A stretch of DNA of 64,000 nucleotides from Salipiger abyssi. Its GTDB lineage: Bacteria; Pseudomonadota; Alphaproteobacteria; Rhodobacterales; Rhodobacteraceae. This document shows, one piece after another, positions 1 to 8,969 of this stretch (positions are counted from its first letter, which is position 1; every line of letters starts with the position of its first letter). The notes under the pieces were generated by a model. The model had not been told where the DNA came from. It did no database searches and worked only from the letters and a program-made list of their open reading frames with translations. The position numbers were made by a program, and so were the translations under genes. Where the stretch lies: assembly GCF_017311415.1 (NCBI RefSeq), contig NZ_JAEKIS010000014.1:62001-126000 (forward strand). The letters run 5' to 3'.

Positions 1-479
1 ACTGGTTCGATTTCAACTTGCAATTCGGCGGCAGACCGATGGACGGTCACGGGTTCGAGGTGGTTCCGGGCGACAGCGGCACGCTCTGGCATGGCGGGTT
101 TCTCGAACACGCCCAGATCGTCTACACCTTTGCCAAGGGGTTGCGGCCGAAATTCATCGTTGGCCACAGTCTGGGCGCGGCATCGGCGCAGATCGTCGGG
201 GCCTCGCTCTCGACGCCCACCATTGCCTTTGCCTCGCCGAAAACCTGCAAGTCGCGCGGGCGCATGGCGGGCGAGGGCTGGGTGCTGAATATCTGCCGCA
301 TCGACGATACGGTCTGCCACGCGCCGCCGGCTTTCCTGGGCTTCCGAAATGTCGGCAGCCTTTACTGGCTGACCCCGGACGAGGCGAACCCGGGCGAGGA
401 TCACAAGATCGGCAACTACATGGACCTACTGAAGCTCAAACGCGTGCAAGAGCGGGTGCCCGCAGCCTGGCCGGCCTGA
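1..479 (+). CDS. Lipase-like alpha/beta hydrolase, 5' end outside the window
   Basis: The reading frame is open from the left edge (first full codon at base 3) to a TGA at 477-479, so only the C-terminal ~158 residues are seen. They hold a serine-hydrolase nucleophile elbow, IVGHSLGAASAQ, as in class-3-type lipases, followed by a later Asp (RIDDTVCH) and His (EDHKIGNY) in the right order for a catalytic triad. Substrate is unknown and no signal peptide can be judged because the N-terminus is missing. The next gene, mreB, starts 130 bp downstream and is probably a separate unit. Confidence 0.75.
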   Translation, partial: WFDFNLQFGGRPMDGHGFEVVPGDSGTLWHGGFLEHAQIVYTFAKGLRPKFIVGHSLGAASAQIVGASLSTPTIAFASPKTCKSRGRMAGEGWVLNICRIDDTVCHAPPAFLGFRNVGSLYWLTPDEANPGEDHKIGNYMDLLKLKRVQERVPAAWPA

Positions 480-546
480 GCAAAGGCGGTTTCACGCTGA
501 TTTGCGCGGTCCTGCCCCTTTCGCGCAGGTAAAAGCGGTCCTATAA

Positions 547-1656
<1,110 letters not shown>

Positions 1657-1664
1657 TCCGCGTT

Positions 1665-1694
1665 TTGTGACGGCGGCCCCAAGCCTGCTATAAG
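1665..1694 (+). promoter_or_regulatory. Possible internal sigma70 promoter before mreC
   Basis: TTGTGA (1665-1670) and TATAAG (1689-1694) are 18 bp apart in the mreB-mreC gap. A start about 7 bp past the -10 would fall almost on the mreC ATG at 1702, so any transcript would be leaderless or nearly so. This is a consensus match by eye only; readthrough from mreB is equally possible. Confidence 0.3.
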
Positions 1695-1701
1695 GGGTTG
1701 A

Positions 1702-2610
1702 ATGGCCAAGCAAGGAACCAATTCCGAGGATTATGCCGGCCCGCTGAAGCGTCTGCTTCTGGCGGTGCTGCTGTTGTGCCTCGTGGGCCTTTTCATCTTC
1801 TGGCGCATCGACAGCCCGCGGGTCGAGCGCTTTCGGGCGCAGATCGTCGATGCGGTGATCCCCGGGTTCGACTGGGCCATGGCGCCGGTGACCGGCGCTG
1901 TGGGCATCCTGCGCGATTTCCAGAGCTATCAGCGCATCTACGACCAGAACCAGGAGCTGCGGCGCGAGCTGCGGCAGATGACCGCCTGGAAAGAGGCGGC
2001 GCTGCAACTGGAGCAGGAAAATGCCCGGTTGCGCGATCTCAACAACGTGCGGCTCGATCCGCGCCTGACCTATATCACCGGCGTGGTGCTGGCCGACAGC
2101 GGCTCGCCCTTTCGGCAGTCGGTACTGATCAACGTGGGCTCGCGCGACGGCATCGTCGATGGCTGGGCCACCATGGATGGGATCGGGCTGGTGGGGCGGA
2201 TCTCGGGCGTCGGGCCCAATACCTCCCGCGTGATCCTGCTGACCGATGCCACCAGCCGCATTCCGGCGATCATCCAGCCCTCCGGGCAGCGCGCGATGGT
2301 CACCGGCGACAATTCCGCCGCGCCGCCCATCGACTTTCTCGAAGACGCCGATCAGGTACGTCCCGGCGACCGTATCGTGACCTCCGGCGACGGCGAGGTG
2401 TTCCCGCCGGGCCTGCTCATCGGGCAGGTGGCTGAGGATCCGGGCGGGCGTCTGCGGGTGCGGCTGGCCGCCGACTACGAGCGGCTGGAATTCCTCCGCG
2501 TGCTGCGTGATCACGGCGCGCGCCGGGTGAGCGCGCCTTCGGCGTTGATCCTGCCGGAGATCGCGCCGGGCAGCGACAGTGCCGGCGTGGCGGAGCAGCC
2601 CGATGGCTGA
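1702..2610 (+). CDS. mreC: Rod shape-determining protein MreC
   Basis: MreC is the periplasmic scaffold linking MreB to the wall synthases PBP2 and RodA. The 302-residue product has a short cytoplasmic start, one membrane helix at about residues 15-33 (LLLAVLLLCLVGLFIFW), a coiled coil around 75-115 (QELRRELRQM, LEQENARLRDL), and a C-terminal beta domain with the family pattern DGIVDGWATMDGIGLVGRI. Its stop overlaps the mreD start (ATGGCTGA), implying translational coupling. Confidence 0.96.
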   Translation: MAKQGTNSEDYAGPLKRLLLAVLLLCLVGLFIFWRIDSPRVERFRAQIVDAVIPGFDWAMAPVTGAVGILRDFQSYQRIYDQNQELRRELRQMTAWKEAALQLEQENARLRDLNNVRLDPRLTYITGVVLADSGSPFRQSVLINVGSRDGIVDGWATMDGIGLVGRISGVGPNTSRVILLTDATSRIPAIIQPSGQRAMVTGDNSAAPPIDFLEDADQVRPGDRIVTSGDGEVFPPGLLIGQVAEDPGGRLRVRLAADYERLEFLRVLRDHGARRVSAPSALILPEIAPGSDSAGVAEQPDG

Positions 2611-3142
2611 GGCCCGCCCCGCGCGCATCTGGATCATGCGCGGCACCTTTGTCGGGCTTTCGCTGCTGGTGATGTTCTACCACCTGCTGCCGCTCGACAT
2701 GATGCCGCCGCGCTATGCCGGGCCCGACCTGCTGGTCGCGCTGTGTTTTGCCTGGGCGCTGCGGCGGCCCGATTACGTGCCGGCGCTCTCCGTCGCTGGG
2801 GTGATGCTGCTGGCCGATATCCTGTTCCAGCGCCCGCCGGGGCTCTGGGCGGCGCTGGTGCTGCTGGCTACAGAGTTCCTGAAATCGCGCGACCGGCGCG
2901 ACCGCGAGTCGACCTTTGCGATGGAGTGGATTGCCGTCGCCACGGTGCTGCTGGCGATCACGATTGCGTACCGGCTGGTGCTGGGCCTCTTGATCGTGCC
3001 CTCGGGAACGTCTTTCCTTGCGCTCATGCGATATGCGGTGACCGTGCTGTGCTACCCGCTGGTGGTCATCGTCTCGCAATATCTGCTCGGGGTCCGCCGC
3101 ATGGCGCCGGGCGATTTCGATCATGCCGGGAGAAGCCTGTGA
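2603..3142 (+). CDS. mreD: Rod shape-determining protein MreD
   Basis: A small polytopic membrane protein of the elongasome. The start at ATG 2603 (MAEARPARIW) is chosen over an upstream in-frame ATG at 2579 because it overlaps the mreC stop by 8 bp, gives 179 residues, and leaves the first helix (FVGLSLLVMFYHLLPL) close to the N-terminus. Four to five hydrophobic segments fill the rest, as in other alphaproteobacterial MreD. Sequence conservation is low in this family, so the call rests on size, topology and position between mreC and mrdA. Confidence 0.93.
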   Translation: MAEARPARIWIMRGTFVGLSLLVMFYHLLPLDMMPPRYAGPDLLVALCFAWALRRPDYVPALSVAGVMLLADILFQRPPGLWAALVLLATEFLKSRDRRDRESTFAMEWIAVATVLLAITIAYRLVLGLLIVPSGTSFLALMRYAVTVLCYPLVVIVSQYLLGVRRMAPGDFDHAGRSL

Positions 3143-5058
3143 GACGCACGCCCCGCGACAGCGCCGAGAGCAACCGCAAGATCACCCGCCGCGGGCTGAT
3201 GCTGGGGGGCGCGCAGCTTGCCTTTGGCGGCGCGCTGGCGCTGCGTATGCGCTATATGCAGGTCGATCAGGCCGACGAGTTCCGCCTTCTGGCGGAGGAA
3301 AACCGTGTCAATATTCACCTCATCCCGCCCTCGCGCGGGCGCATCTTCGACCGCGAGGGGCGGGTCATCGCCGAGAACGAGCAGACCTATCGCATCACCA
3401 TGCGGCGCGAGGATGCCGGCGATGTGGAGGATGTGATCGGGCGGCTCTCGGCGCTGGTCGAGCTCGACCGCGACGAGGTGGAGCGCGCGCTCGAGGAGAT
3501 GCGCACCTCGCCGCCCTTCCTTCAGGTGACGGTCGCCGACCGGGTGAGCTGGGAGGCGATCAGCCGTGTCGCCGTTAACGCGCCGGCGCTGCCCGGCGTG
3601 ACACCCGAGGTCGGGCTCAGCCGGGTCTATCCGCAGCACGAGACCTTTGCCCATGTGGTGGGCTATGTCGGCCCGGTCTCGGAGCGCGATCTGGAACGCT
3701 ACGAGGATCCCGAGCCGGTGCTGCGCATCCCGCGCTTCCAGATCGGCAAAGTCGGGATCGAGTCGAAATTCGAGGACCGGCTGCGCGGTTCCGCCGGTGC
3801 CAAGCGGGTCGAGGTCAACGCCGTGGGCCGTGTCATGCGCGAGCTCGATCGCCGCGAGGGCGAGGCCGGCGCCGATCTCCAGCTCACGCTGGACAGCGCG
3901 CTTCAGGACTACATCAAGGCGCGGCTGGGCGAGGAGAGCGCCAGCGCCGTGGTGATGGATCTGGAGCATGGCGACATCCTCGCCATCGCCTCGGCGCCGT
4001 CCTACGACCCCAACAAGTTCGTCCGTGGCATCTCGGTGAAGGATTACGGCGAGCTGCGCGACAACAATCACCGCCCGCTGGCCTCCAAGACCGTGCAGGA
4101 CGCCTATCCGCCCGGCTCGACCTTCAAGATCGTCACCGCGCTGGCGGCGCTCGATGCGGGGCTCATCACCCCCGACGAGACGGTCTATTGCCCCGGCTAC
4201 ATGGAGGTGGGCTCGCGCCGCTTTCATTGCTGGAAACGGGCGGGGCACGGCCATGTGAACCTGGAAAACAGCCTGCGCGACAGCTGCGACGTCTATTACT
4301 ACGATCTGGCGCTCAAGGTCGGCATCGAGAACATCGCCGCCATGGGACGCAAGCTCGGGCTGGGCGCCGCGCCCGAGGTGCCTATGTCGGCGGTCACCGC
4401 AGGGCTGATGCCCGATAAGGACTGGAAGCGGCGCGAGCGCGGCGCGGAATGGCTGATCGGCGACACGGTGAACGCCTCGATCGGGCAGGGGTTCGTGCTG
4501 ACCTCGCCCTTGCAGCAGGCGATCATGGTGGCCCGCGTCGCCACGGGGCGGGCGGTGACGCCGCGCCTCGTGCGCAGCGTCAACGGTATCGCGGCGCCCT
4601 CGGGCGGCGGCGAGGCGCTCGATCTCTCGCCCAGCCACCTGCGCTATATCCGCAAGGCGATGTTCGCGGTTTCCAACAGCCGGCGCGGCACCGCCTATCG
4701 CTCGCGCATCATCGCCGACAATATGCGCATGGCCGGCAAGACCGGCACCAGCCAGGTGCTGAACCGGGTGGTGCGCAACCAGGACGTGCCCTGGGAAGAA
4801 CGCGACCACGCGCTGTTCGTCAATTTCGCGCCCTATGATGCGCCGCGCATCGCGGTATCCGTTGTGGTCGAGCACGGCGGCGGCGGCTCGTCTGTCGCCG
4901 CGCCCATCGCCCGCGATATCACGCTTCAGGCGCTTTACGGAGGCGATCCGCCTCTCGACGCCTATCCCACCGCCGACCGTGGCCGCATCAAGTCCCAGCA
5001 GGAGCGGCTCGAACGCGAACGTCAGGAACGCGCGGCCGAGCTGGGGAGACGCGCGTGA
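3139..5058 (+). CDS. mrdA: Penicillin-binding protein 2 (elongasome transpeptidase)
   Basis: PBP2 cross-links peptidoglycan during elongation, working with RodA. A GTG start at 3139 overlaps the mreD stop (GTGA) and follows a GGGAGA ribosome site, giving 639 residues. After a single N-terminal membrane segment come the dimerisation domain and a transpeptidase domain with all three penicillin-binding motifs: S327-T-F-K330, S382-C-D, and K534-T-G-T. The upstream extension of the open frame to 2743 lies inside mreD and is not coding. The C-terminal tail is charged (QQERLERERQERAAEL). The stop overlaps the rodA start by 4 bp. Confidence 0.97.
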   Translation: MRRTPRDSAESNRKITRRGLMLGGAQLAFGGALALRMRYMQVDQADEFRLLAEENRVNIHLIPPSRGRIFDREGRVIAENEQTYRITMRREDAGDVEDVIGRLSALVELDRDEVERALEEMRTSPPFLQVTVADRVSWEAISRVAVNAPALPGVTPEVGLSRVYPQHETFAHVVGYVGPVSERDLERYEDPEPVLRIPRFQIGKVGIESKFEDRLRGSAGAKRVEVNAVGRVMRELDRREGEAGADLQLTLDSALQDYIKARLGEESASAVVMDLEHGDILAIASAPSYDPNKFVRGISVKDYGELRDNNHRPLASKTVQDAYPPGSTFKIVTALAALDAGLITPDETVYCPGYMEVGSRRFHCWKRAGHGHVNLENSLRDSCDVYYYDLALKVGIENIAAMGRKLGLGAAPEVPMSAVTAGLMPDKDWKRRERGAEWLIGDTVNASIGQGFVLTSPLQQAIMVARVATGRAVTPRLVRSVNGIAAPSGGGEALDLSPSHLRYIRKAMFAVSNSRRGTAYRSRIIADNMRMAGKTGTSQVLNRVVRNQDVPWEERDHALFVNFAPYDAPRIAVSVVVEHGGGGSSVAAPIARDITLQALYGGDPPLDAYPTADRGRIKSQQERLERERQERAAELGRRA

Positions 5059-6194
5059 GCTATCTCGAATACACGGTCAAGACGGTCCCGTCGGGCTGGC
5101 GCAAGATCCTCTATCTCAACTGGCCGCTGGTGATCCTGCTCAGCGCCGTGGCCGGCGTCGGCTTCCTGATGCTGTATTCGGTGGCCGGTGGCTCGCTGAA
5201 CCCCTGGGCCGAACCGCAGATGAAGCGCTATGCGCTCGGGCTCGCGGCGATGTTCGTGGTAGCGATGGTGCCGATCTGGCTCTGGCGCAACCTTTCGGCG
5301 CTGATCTATCTGGCGGCGCTGCTGATGCTGGTGGCGGTGGAGCTTTTCGGGTCGGTGGGCATGGGCGCACAGCGCTGGATCGATATCGGCTTCATGCGGC
5401 TCCAGCCTTCAGAGGTGATGAAGATCGCCCTCGTCATGGCGCTGGCCGCCTATTACGACTGGCTGCCGATGAAACGCGTGTCGCGGCCGATCTGGGTGCT
5501 GGCGCCCCTGATACTGATCCTGCTGCCGACCTTTCTGGTGCTGACCCAGCCCGATCTCGGCACCGCCATCCTGCTGATGACGGCGGGTGGGCTGATGATG
5601 TTTCTCGCAGGCGTGCACTGGGCCTATTTCGCTGTCGTGATCGCCGCTGGTGTGGGCGCGGTCTATACCGTGTTCCTGTCTCGCGGCACCGACTGGCAGC
5701 TGCTCAAGGAATACCAGTTCAAGCGGATCGACACCTTTCTCGATCCCTCCACAGATCCTCTGGGTGCGGGTTATCACATCACTCAGGCCAAGATCGCCAT
5801 GGGCTCCGGCGGCTGGACCGGGCGCGGCTTCATGCAGGGCACGCAATCGCGGCTGAACTTCCTGCCCGAGAAACATACCGACTTCATCTTCAACACGCTC
5901 GCCGAAGAGTTCGGCTTTGTCGGCGGCGTCTCGCTGCTGGCGCTCTACGTGCTGATCCTGGTGTTCTGCATCGTCGCCGCCATGCAGAACCGCGACCGCT
6001 ATTCCTCGCTGCTGATCTTGGGCGTCGGGCTGACCTTCTTCCTCTTCTTCGCGGTGAACATGTCGATGGTGATGGGGCTGGCGCCGGTGGTCGGCGTGCC
6101 GCTGCCGCTGGTCAGCTATGGCGGCTCGGCGATGCTGGTGCTGATGATCGCCTTCGGCCTGGTCCAGAGCGCACAGATCCACAGGGCACGCTGA
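5055..6194 (+). CDS. rodA: Peptidoglycan glycosyltransferase RodA
   Basis: RodA is the SEDS-family polymerase that makes glycan strands in complex with PBP2. The 379-residue protein is strongly hydrophobic with about ten membrane segments and carries SEDS landmarks: GAQRWIDIG, QPSEVMKIA, QPDLGTAI, PEKHTDFIFN, and GVPLPLVSYGGSAML near the C-terminus. GTG 5055 overlaps the mrdA stop as GTGA. Its TGA at 6192-6194 shares one base with the next start codon. Confidence 0.97.
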   Translation: MSYLEYTVKTVPSGWRKILYLNWPLVILLSAVAGVGFLMLYSVAGGSLNPWAEPQMKRYALGLAAMFVVAMVPIWLWRNLSALIYLAALLMLVAVELFGSVGMGAQRWIDIGFMRLQPSEVMKIALVMALAAYYDWLPMKRVSRPIWVLAPLILILLPTFLVLTQPDLGTAILLMTAGGLMMFLAGVHWAYFAVVIAAGVGAVYTVFLSRGTDWQLLKEYQFKRIDTFLDPSTDPLGAGYHITQAKIAMGSGGWTGRGFMQGTQSRLNFLPEKHTDFIFNTLAEEFGFVGGVSLLALYVLILVFCIVAAMQNRDRYSSLLILGVGLTFFLFFAVNMSMVMGLAPVVGVPLPLVSYGGSAMLVLMIAFGLVQSAQIHRAR

Positions 6195-7126
6195 TGATCG
6201 AGATCCTTTTTTCCGCCGGCCCAGAGAGCTGGGCCGAATACGGGGCGCCGCTGCGCGAGGCACTGGACGGGCACGGGCTGTCCTATCGGCTGAGCTGCGA
6301 GGCGCCGCCAGAGAGCGTCGATTACATCGTCTACGCGCCGAGTTCCGGGCTCAAGGATTTCACGCCCTACACGCGGCTTAAGGCGGTGCTGAGCCTCTGG
6401 GCCGGGGTCGAGACCATCACCGGCAACGAGACGCTGCGCGTGCCGCTGGCGCGCATGGTCGACGAAGAGGGGCTGACCACCGGCATGATGGAATATGTCG
6501 CGGGCCATGTGCTGCGCCACCATCTCGGGATGGATGCCTATATCGTCAATCCATCGCATGAGTGGGCGCCGGTCGTGCCGCCGCTGGCGCCGGAACGCCC
6601 GGTCTCCGTGCTGGGGCTCGGCGCGCTGGGCAGCGCCTGTGCAAAGACGCTGGCTGGGTTGGGCTTTCCGGTCACCGGCTGGTCGCGCAGCCCCAAGGAT
6701 GTGGCGGGCGTCACCTGCCTGCATGGCGAGGAGGGGCTGGAAACGGCGCTGGCACGCGCGCAGATTCTCGTGCTGCTGCTGCCGAACACGCCCGCGACGC
6801 AGAACATCCTGAACGCCGAGACGCTGGCGCGGCTGCCGCGCGGTGCCGCCATCGTCAATCCCGGTCGCGGGCCGTTGATCGACGATGCGGCGCTGATCGC
6901 GGCGCTGGACAGCGGCCAGGTGGGGCATGCGACGCTGGACGTGTTCCGCACCGAGCCTTTGCCCGCCGAGCACCCGTTCTGGGCGCATCCCGGCGTGACG
7001 GTCACGCCGCATATCGCCGCCGAGACCCGCGTGTCGAGCGCCGCCCGCGTTGTCGCCGAGAACATCCGCCGCGGCGAGGCGGGCGCGCCGCTGCTGCATC
7101 TGGTGGATCGCGACGCCGGGTATTGA
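6194..7126 (+). CDS. D-2-hydroxyacid dehydrogenase, glyoxylate/hydroxypyruvate reductase A type
   Basis: Predicted NAD(P)H-dependent reductase of glyoxylate, hydroxypyruvate or a similar 2-keto acid. ATG 6194 (MIEILFSAG) abuts rodA, and the 310-residue length suits the GhrA group. The Rossmann motif is VLGLGALGSACAKTL near residue 138; catalytic residues appear as the Arg of NPGRGPL, the Glu of RTEPLP, and the His of TPHIAAET. It is read through from the rod-shape operon, but the link to wall growth is probably only positional. Substrate cannot be fixed from sequence. Confidence 0.9.
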   Translation: MIEILFSAGPESWAEYGAPLREALDGHGLSYRLSCEAPPESVDYIVYAPSSGLKDFTPYTRLKAVLSLWAGVETITGNETLRVPLARMVDEEGLTTGMMEYVAGHVLRHHLGMDAYIVNPSHEWAPVVPPLAPERPVSVLGLGALGSACAKTLAGLGFPVTGWSRSPKDVAGVTCLHGEEGLETALARAQILVLLLPNTPATQNILNAETLARLPRGAAIVNPGRGPLIDDAALIAALDSGQVGHATLDVFRTEPLPAEHPFWAHPGVTVTPHIAAETRVSSAARVVAENIRRGEAGAPLLHLVDRDAGY

Positions 7127-7170
7127 GGCTAAGGCGGAACGCTAGCTGGGCCCGGGGATCGAGACCCAGC

Positions 7171-8289
7171 TCAGATCTCCAGCGCCTCGACCGGCGTGAT
7201 CGCCTCGCGCGACAGCGCCTCGCCGACGGCGGCATTGGTCAGCCGGCCCGCATGCACGTTCAGCCCGGCCAGAAGATGCGGATCCTCGGCGCAGGCCTTG
7301 CGCCAGCCCTTGTCCGCCAGCGCCAGCACGAAGGGCAGGGTGGCATTGCCGAGCGCGATGGTCGAGCTGCGCGGCACGGCGCCGGGCATGTTGGCGACGC
7401 AGTAATGCTGGATGCCGTCCACCTCATAGACCGGATCGTCATGGGTTGTGGCGCGCGAGGTCTCGAAGCAGCCGCCCTGGTCGATGGCCACATCCACGAG
7501 CACCGCGCCGGGCTTCATATCCGCCAGCATCGCGCGCGTGACCAGCTTGGGCGCCGCCGCGCCGGGGATCAGCACCGCGCCAATCACCATATCCGCCTGC
7601 GCCAGCAGCTCGTTCAGCGCGCCTTCGGTCGAGTAGCGGTTGCGGAACACGCCGCCAAACACGTCGTCGAGATAGCGCAGGCGCGGCAGCGCGCGGTCGA
7701 GCACGGTCACATCGGCGCCCATCCCGGCGGCGATGCGCGCCGCATGGGTGCCGACATTGCCGCCGCCGATCACGAGCACATTGGCCGGCCCTACGCCGGG
7801 CACGCCGCCCATCAGCACGCCGCGCCCGCCATTGGGCTTTTGCAGCGCCCAGGCGCCCATCTGCGGTGCCAGCCGGCCGGCGACCTCCGACATCGGCGCC
7901 AGCAGCGGCAGCCCGCCCTGCGCGTCGGTCACCGTCTCATAGGCGATGCAGGTGGCGCCCGAGGCCAGCAGGTCGTCGGTCTGCTCGGGATCGGGGGCGA
8001 GATGCAGATAGGTGAAGAGCAACTGATCCGCGCGCAGCATGGCGCGCTCGGCGGGCTGCGGCTCCTTCACTTTCACGATCATGTCGCTCTCGGCGAAGAC
8101 CTCTGCCGCGCCGGGTGCCAGTCGGGCGCCGGCGGCGAGATAGGCGGCATCGTCAAAGCCCGCGCCCAGCCCGGCGCCGCTCTGCACCAGAACCTCGTGG
8201 CCATGCGCCACAGCCTCGCGCACGGCATTGGGCGTCAGCCCGACACGGTGTTCCTGCGGTTTGACTTCGGTGGGGCATCCGATCTTCAT
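7171..8289 (-). CDS. ald: Alanine dehydrogenase
   Basis: Converts L-alanine to pyruvate and ammonium with NAD. The 372-residue product starts at MKIGCPTEVKPQEHRVGLTP; R15, K75 and H96 match known pyruvate-binding and catalytic positions. The nucleotide fold contains VIGGGNVGTHAARIA. The start is set by a GGAGGAGTCG ribosome site; the longer open frame upstream lies in the intergenic region. It is divergent from an Lrp-type regulator, the usual arrangement for amino-acid-responsive control of ald. Confidence 0.97.
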   Translation of the reverse strand: MKIGCPTEVKPQEHRVGLTPNAVREAVAHGHEVLVQSGAGLGAGFDDAAYLAAGARLAPGAAEVFAESDMIVKVKEPQPAERAMLRADQLLFTYLHLAPDPEQTDDLLASGATCIAYETVTDAQGGLPLLAPMSEVAGRLAPQMGAWALQKPNGGRGVLMGGVPGVGPANVLVIGGGNVGTHAARIAAGMGADVTVLDRALPRLRYLDDVFGGVFRNRYSTEGALNELLAQADMVIGAVLIPGAAAPKLVTRAMLADMKPGAVLVDVAIDQGGCFETSRATTHDDPVYEVDGIQHYCVANMPGAVPRSSTIALGNATLPFVLALADKGWRKACAEDPHLLAGLNVHAGRLTNAAVGEALSREAITPVEALEI

Positions 8290-8316
8290 TTGCGACTCCT
8301 CCCGTCTGCGTTCTTC

Positions 8317-8401
8317 GGAATTTTGCCAAGCGTCGCTTGCAATTTCCCAGCGGATTTGATGCGTTGATCTGCGCGCCGTTCGCAAAATCTTCGACAATTT
8401 T
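8317..8401. promoter_or_regulatory. AT-rich ald/lrp intergenic region with two dyad symmetries
   Basis: The 135-bp gap between ald and the Lrp gene is markedly AT-richer than its surroundings. It contains an imperfect 31-bp inverted repeat at 8317-8347 (GGAATTTTGCCAAGCG against CGCTTGCAATTTCC) and a second dyad at 8384-8401 (AAAAT, 8-bp spacer, ATTTT). Lrp proteins bind such AT-rich dyads, so these are plausible operators for both divergent promoters. No binding evidence exists here. Confidence 0.4.
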
Positions 8402-8424
8402 CCCAATCCTTGAAAGAAACCGCC

Positions 8425-8883
8425 ATGGAGCTTGACGATCTCGACCGCCGCATCCTGCGGGTGCTCCAGAAACAGGGGCGGATCTCCAATGCCGAGCTGT
8501 CCGAGCAGGTGCATCTGTCGCCCTCCGCCTGCCACCGCCGGGTGCAGCGGCTCGAGACCGAGGGCTATATCCGCGGCTATGTGGCGCTGCTCGACGCGCG
8601 CAAGATGAACATGCCGACCACGGTCTTTGTCGAGATCACCCTCAGCGCCCAGGCCGACGAGGTGCTGGAGGCGTTCGAAAAGGCGGTGGCGCGGGTGCCG
8701 GATGTGCTGGAATGCCACTTGATGGCGGGCAGCGCCGATTACATCCTGAAGGTGGTGGCGGAGGATACCGAGGATTTCGCGCGCATCCACCGCCAATACC
8801 TGACCCGCCTGCCGGGTGTGGCGCAGATGCAGTCGAGCTTTGCCCTGCGCACCGTCTTCAAGACCACCGCCCTGCCGGTCTGA
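8425..8883 (+). CDS. Lrp/AsnC-family transcriptional regulator, likely controls ald
   Basis: The 152-residue protein starts at MELDDLDRRILRVLQ (ATG 8425; an in-frame TTG at 8410 overlaps the likely ribosome site GAAAGAAA). It has the N-terminal winged helix-turn-helix (ISNAELSEQVHLSPSACHRRVQRLE) and a C-terminal RAM/ligand domain with the family signature MAGSADYILKVVAED. Divergence from ald points to an alanine or branched-chain amino acid sensor acting on that promoter, by analogy with AldR/BkdR-type proteins. Confidence 0.93.
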   Translation: MELDDLDRRILRVLQKQGRISNAELSEQVHLSPSACHRRVQRLETEGYIRGYVALLDARKMNMPTTVFVEITLSAQADEVLEAFEKAVARVPDVLECHLMAGSADYILKVVAEDTEDFARIHRQYLTRLPGVAQMQSSFALRTVFKTTALPV

Positions 8884-8969
8884 GCGCGGTTGCGCCATGC
8901 AAAAATCTCTGGGATATCAAGTATCAGGCAATTGAACCCCCGGTTGCCGGCGCAGGAGGAGGAGGGGCC

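Noticed and set aside
3121-4875. 584-codon minus-strand frame opposite mrdA
   Set aside because: Antisense shadow; mrdA carries all catalytic motifs on the plus strand.
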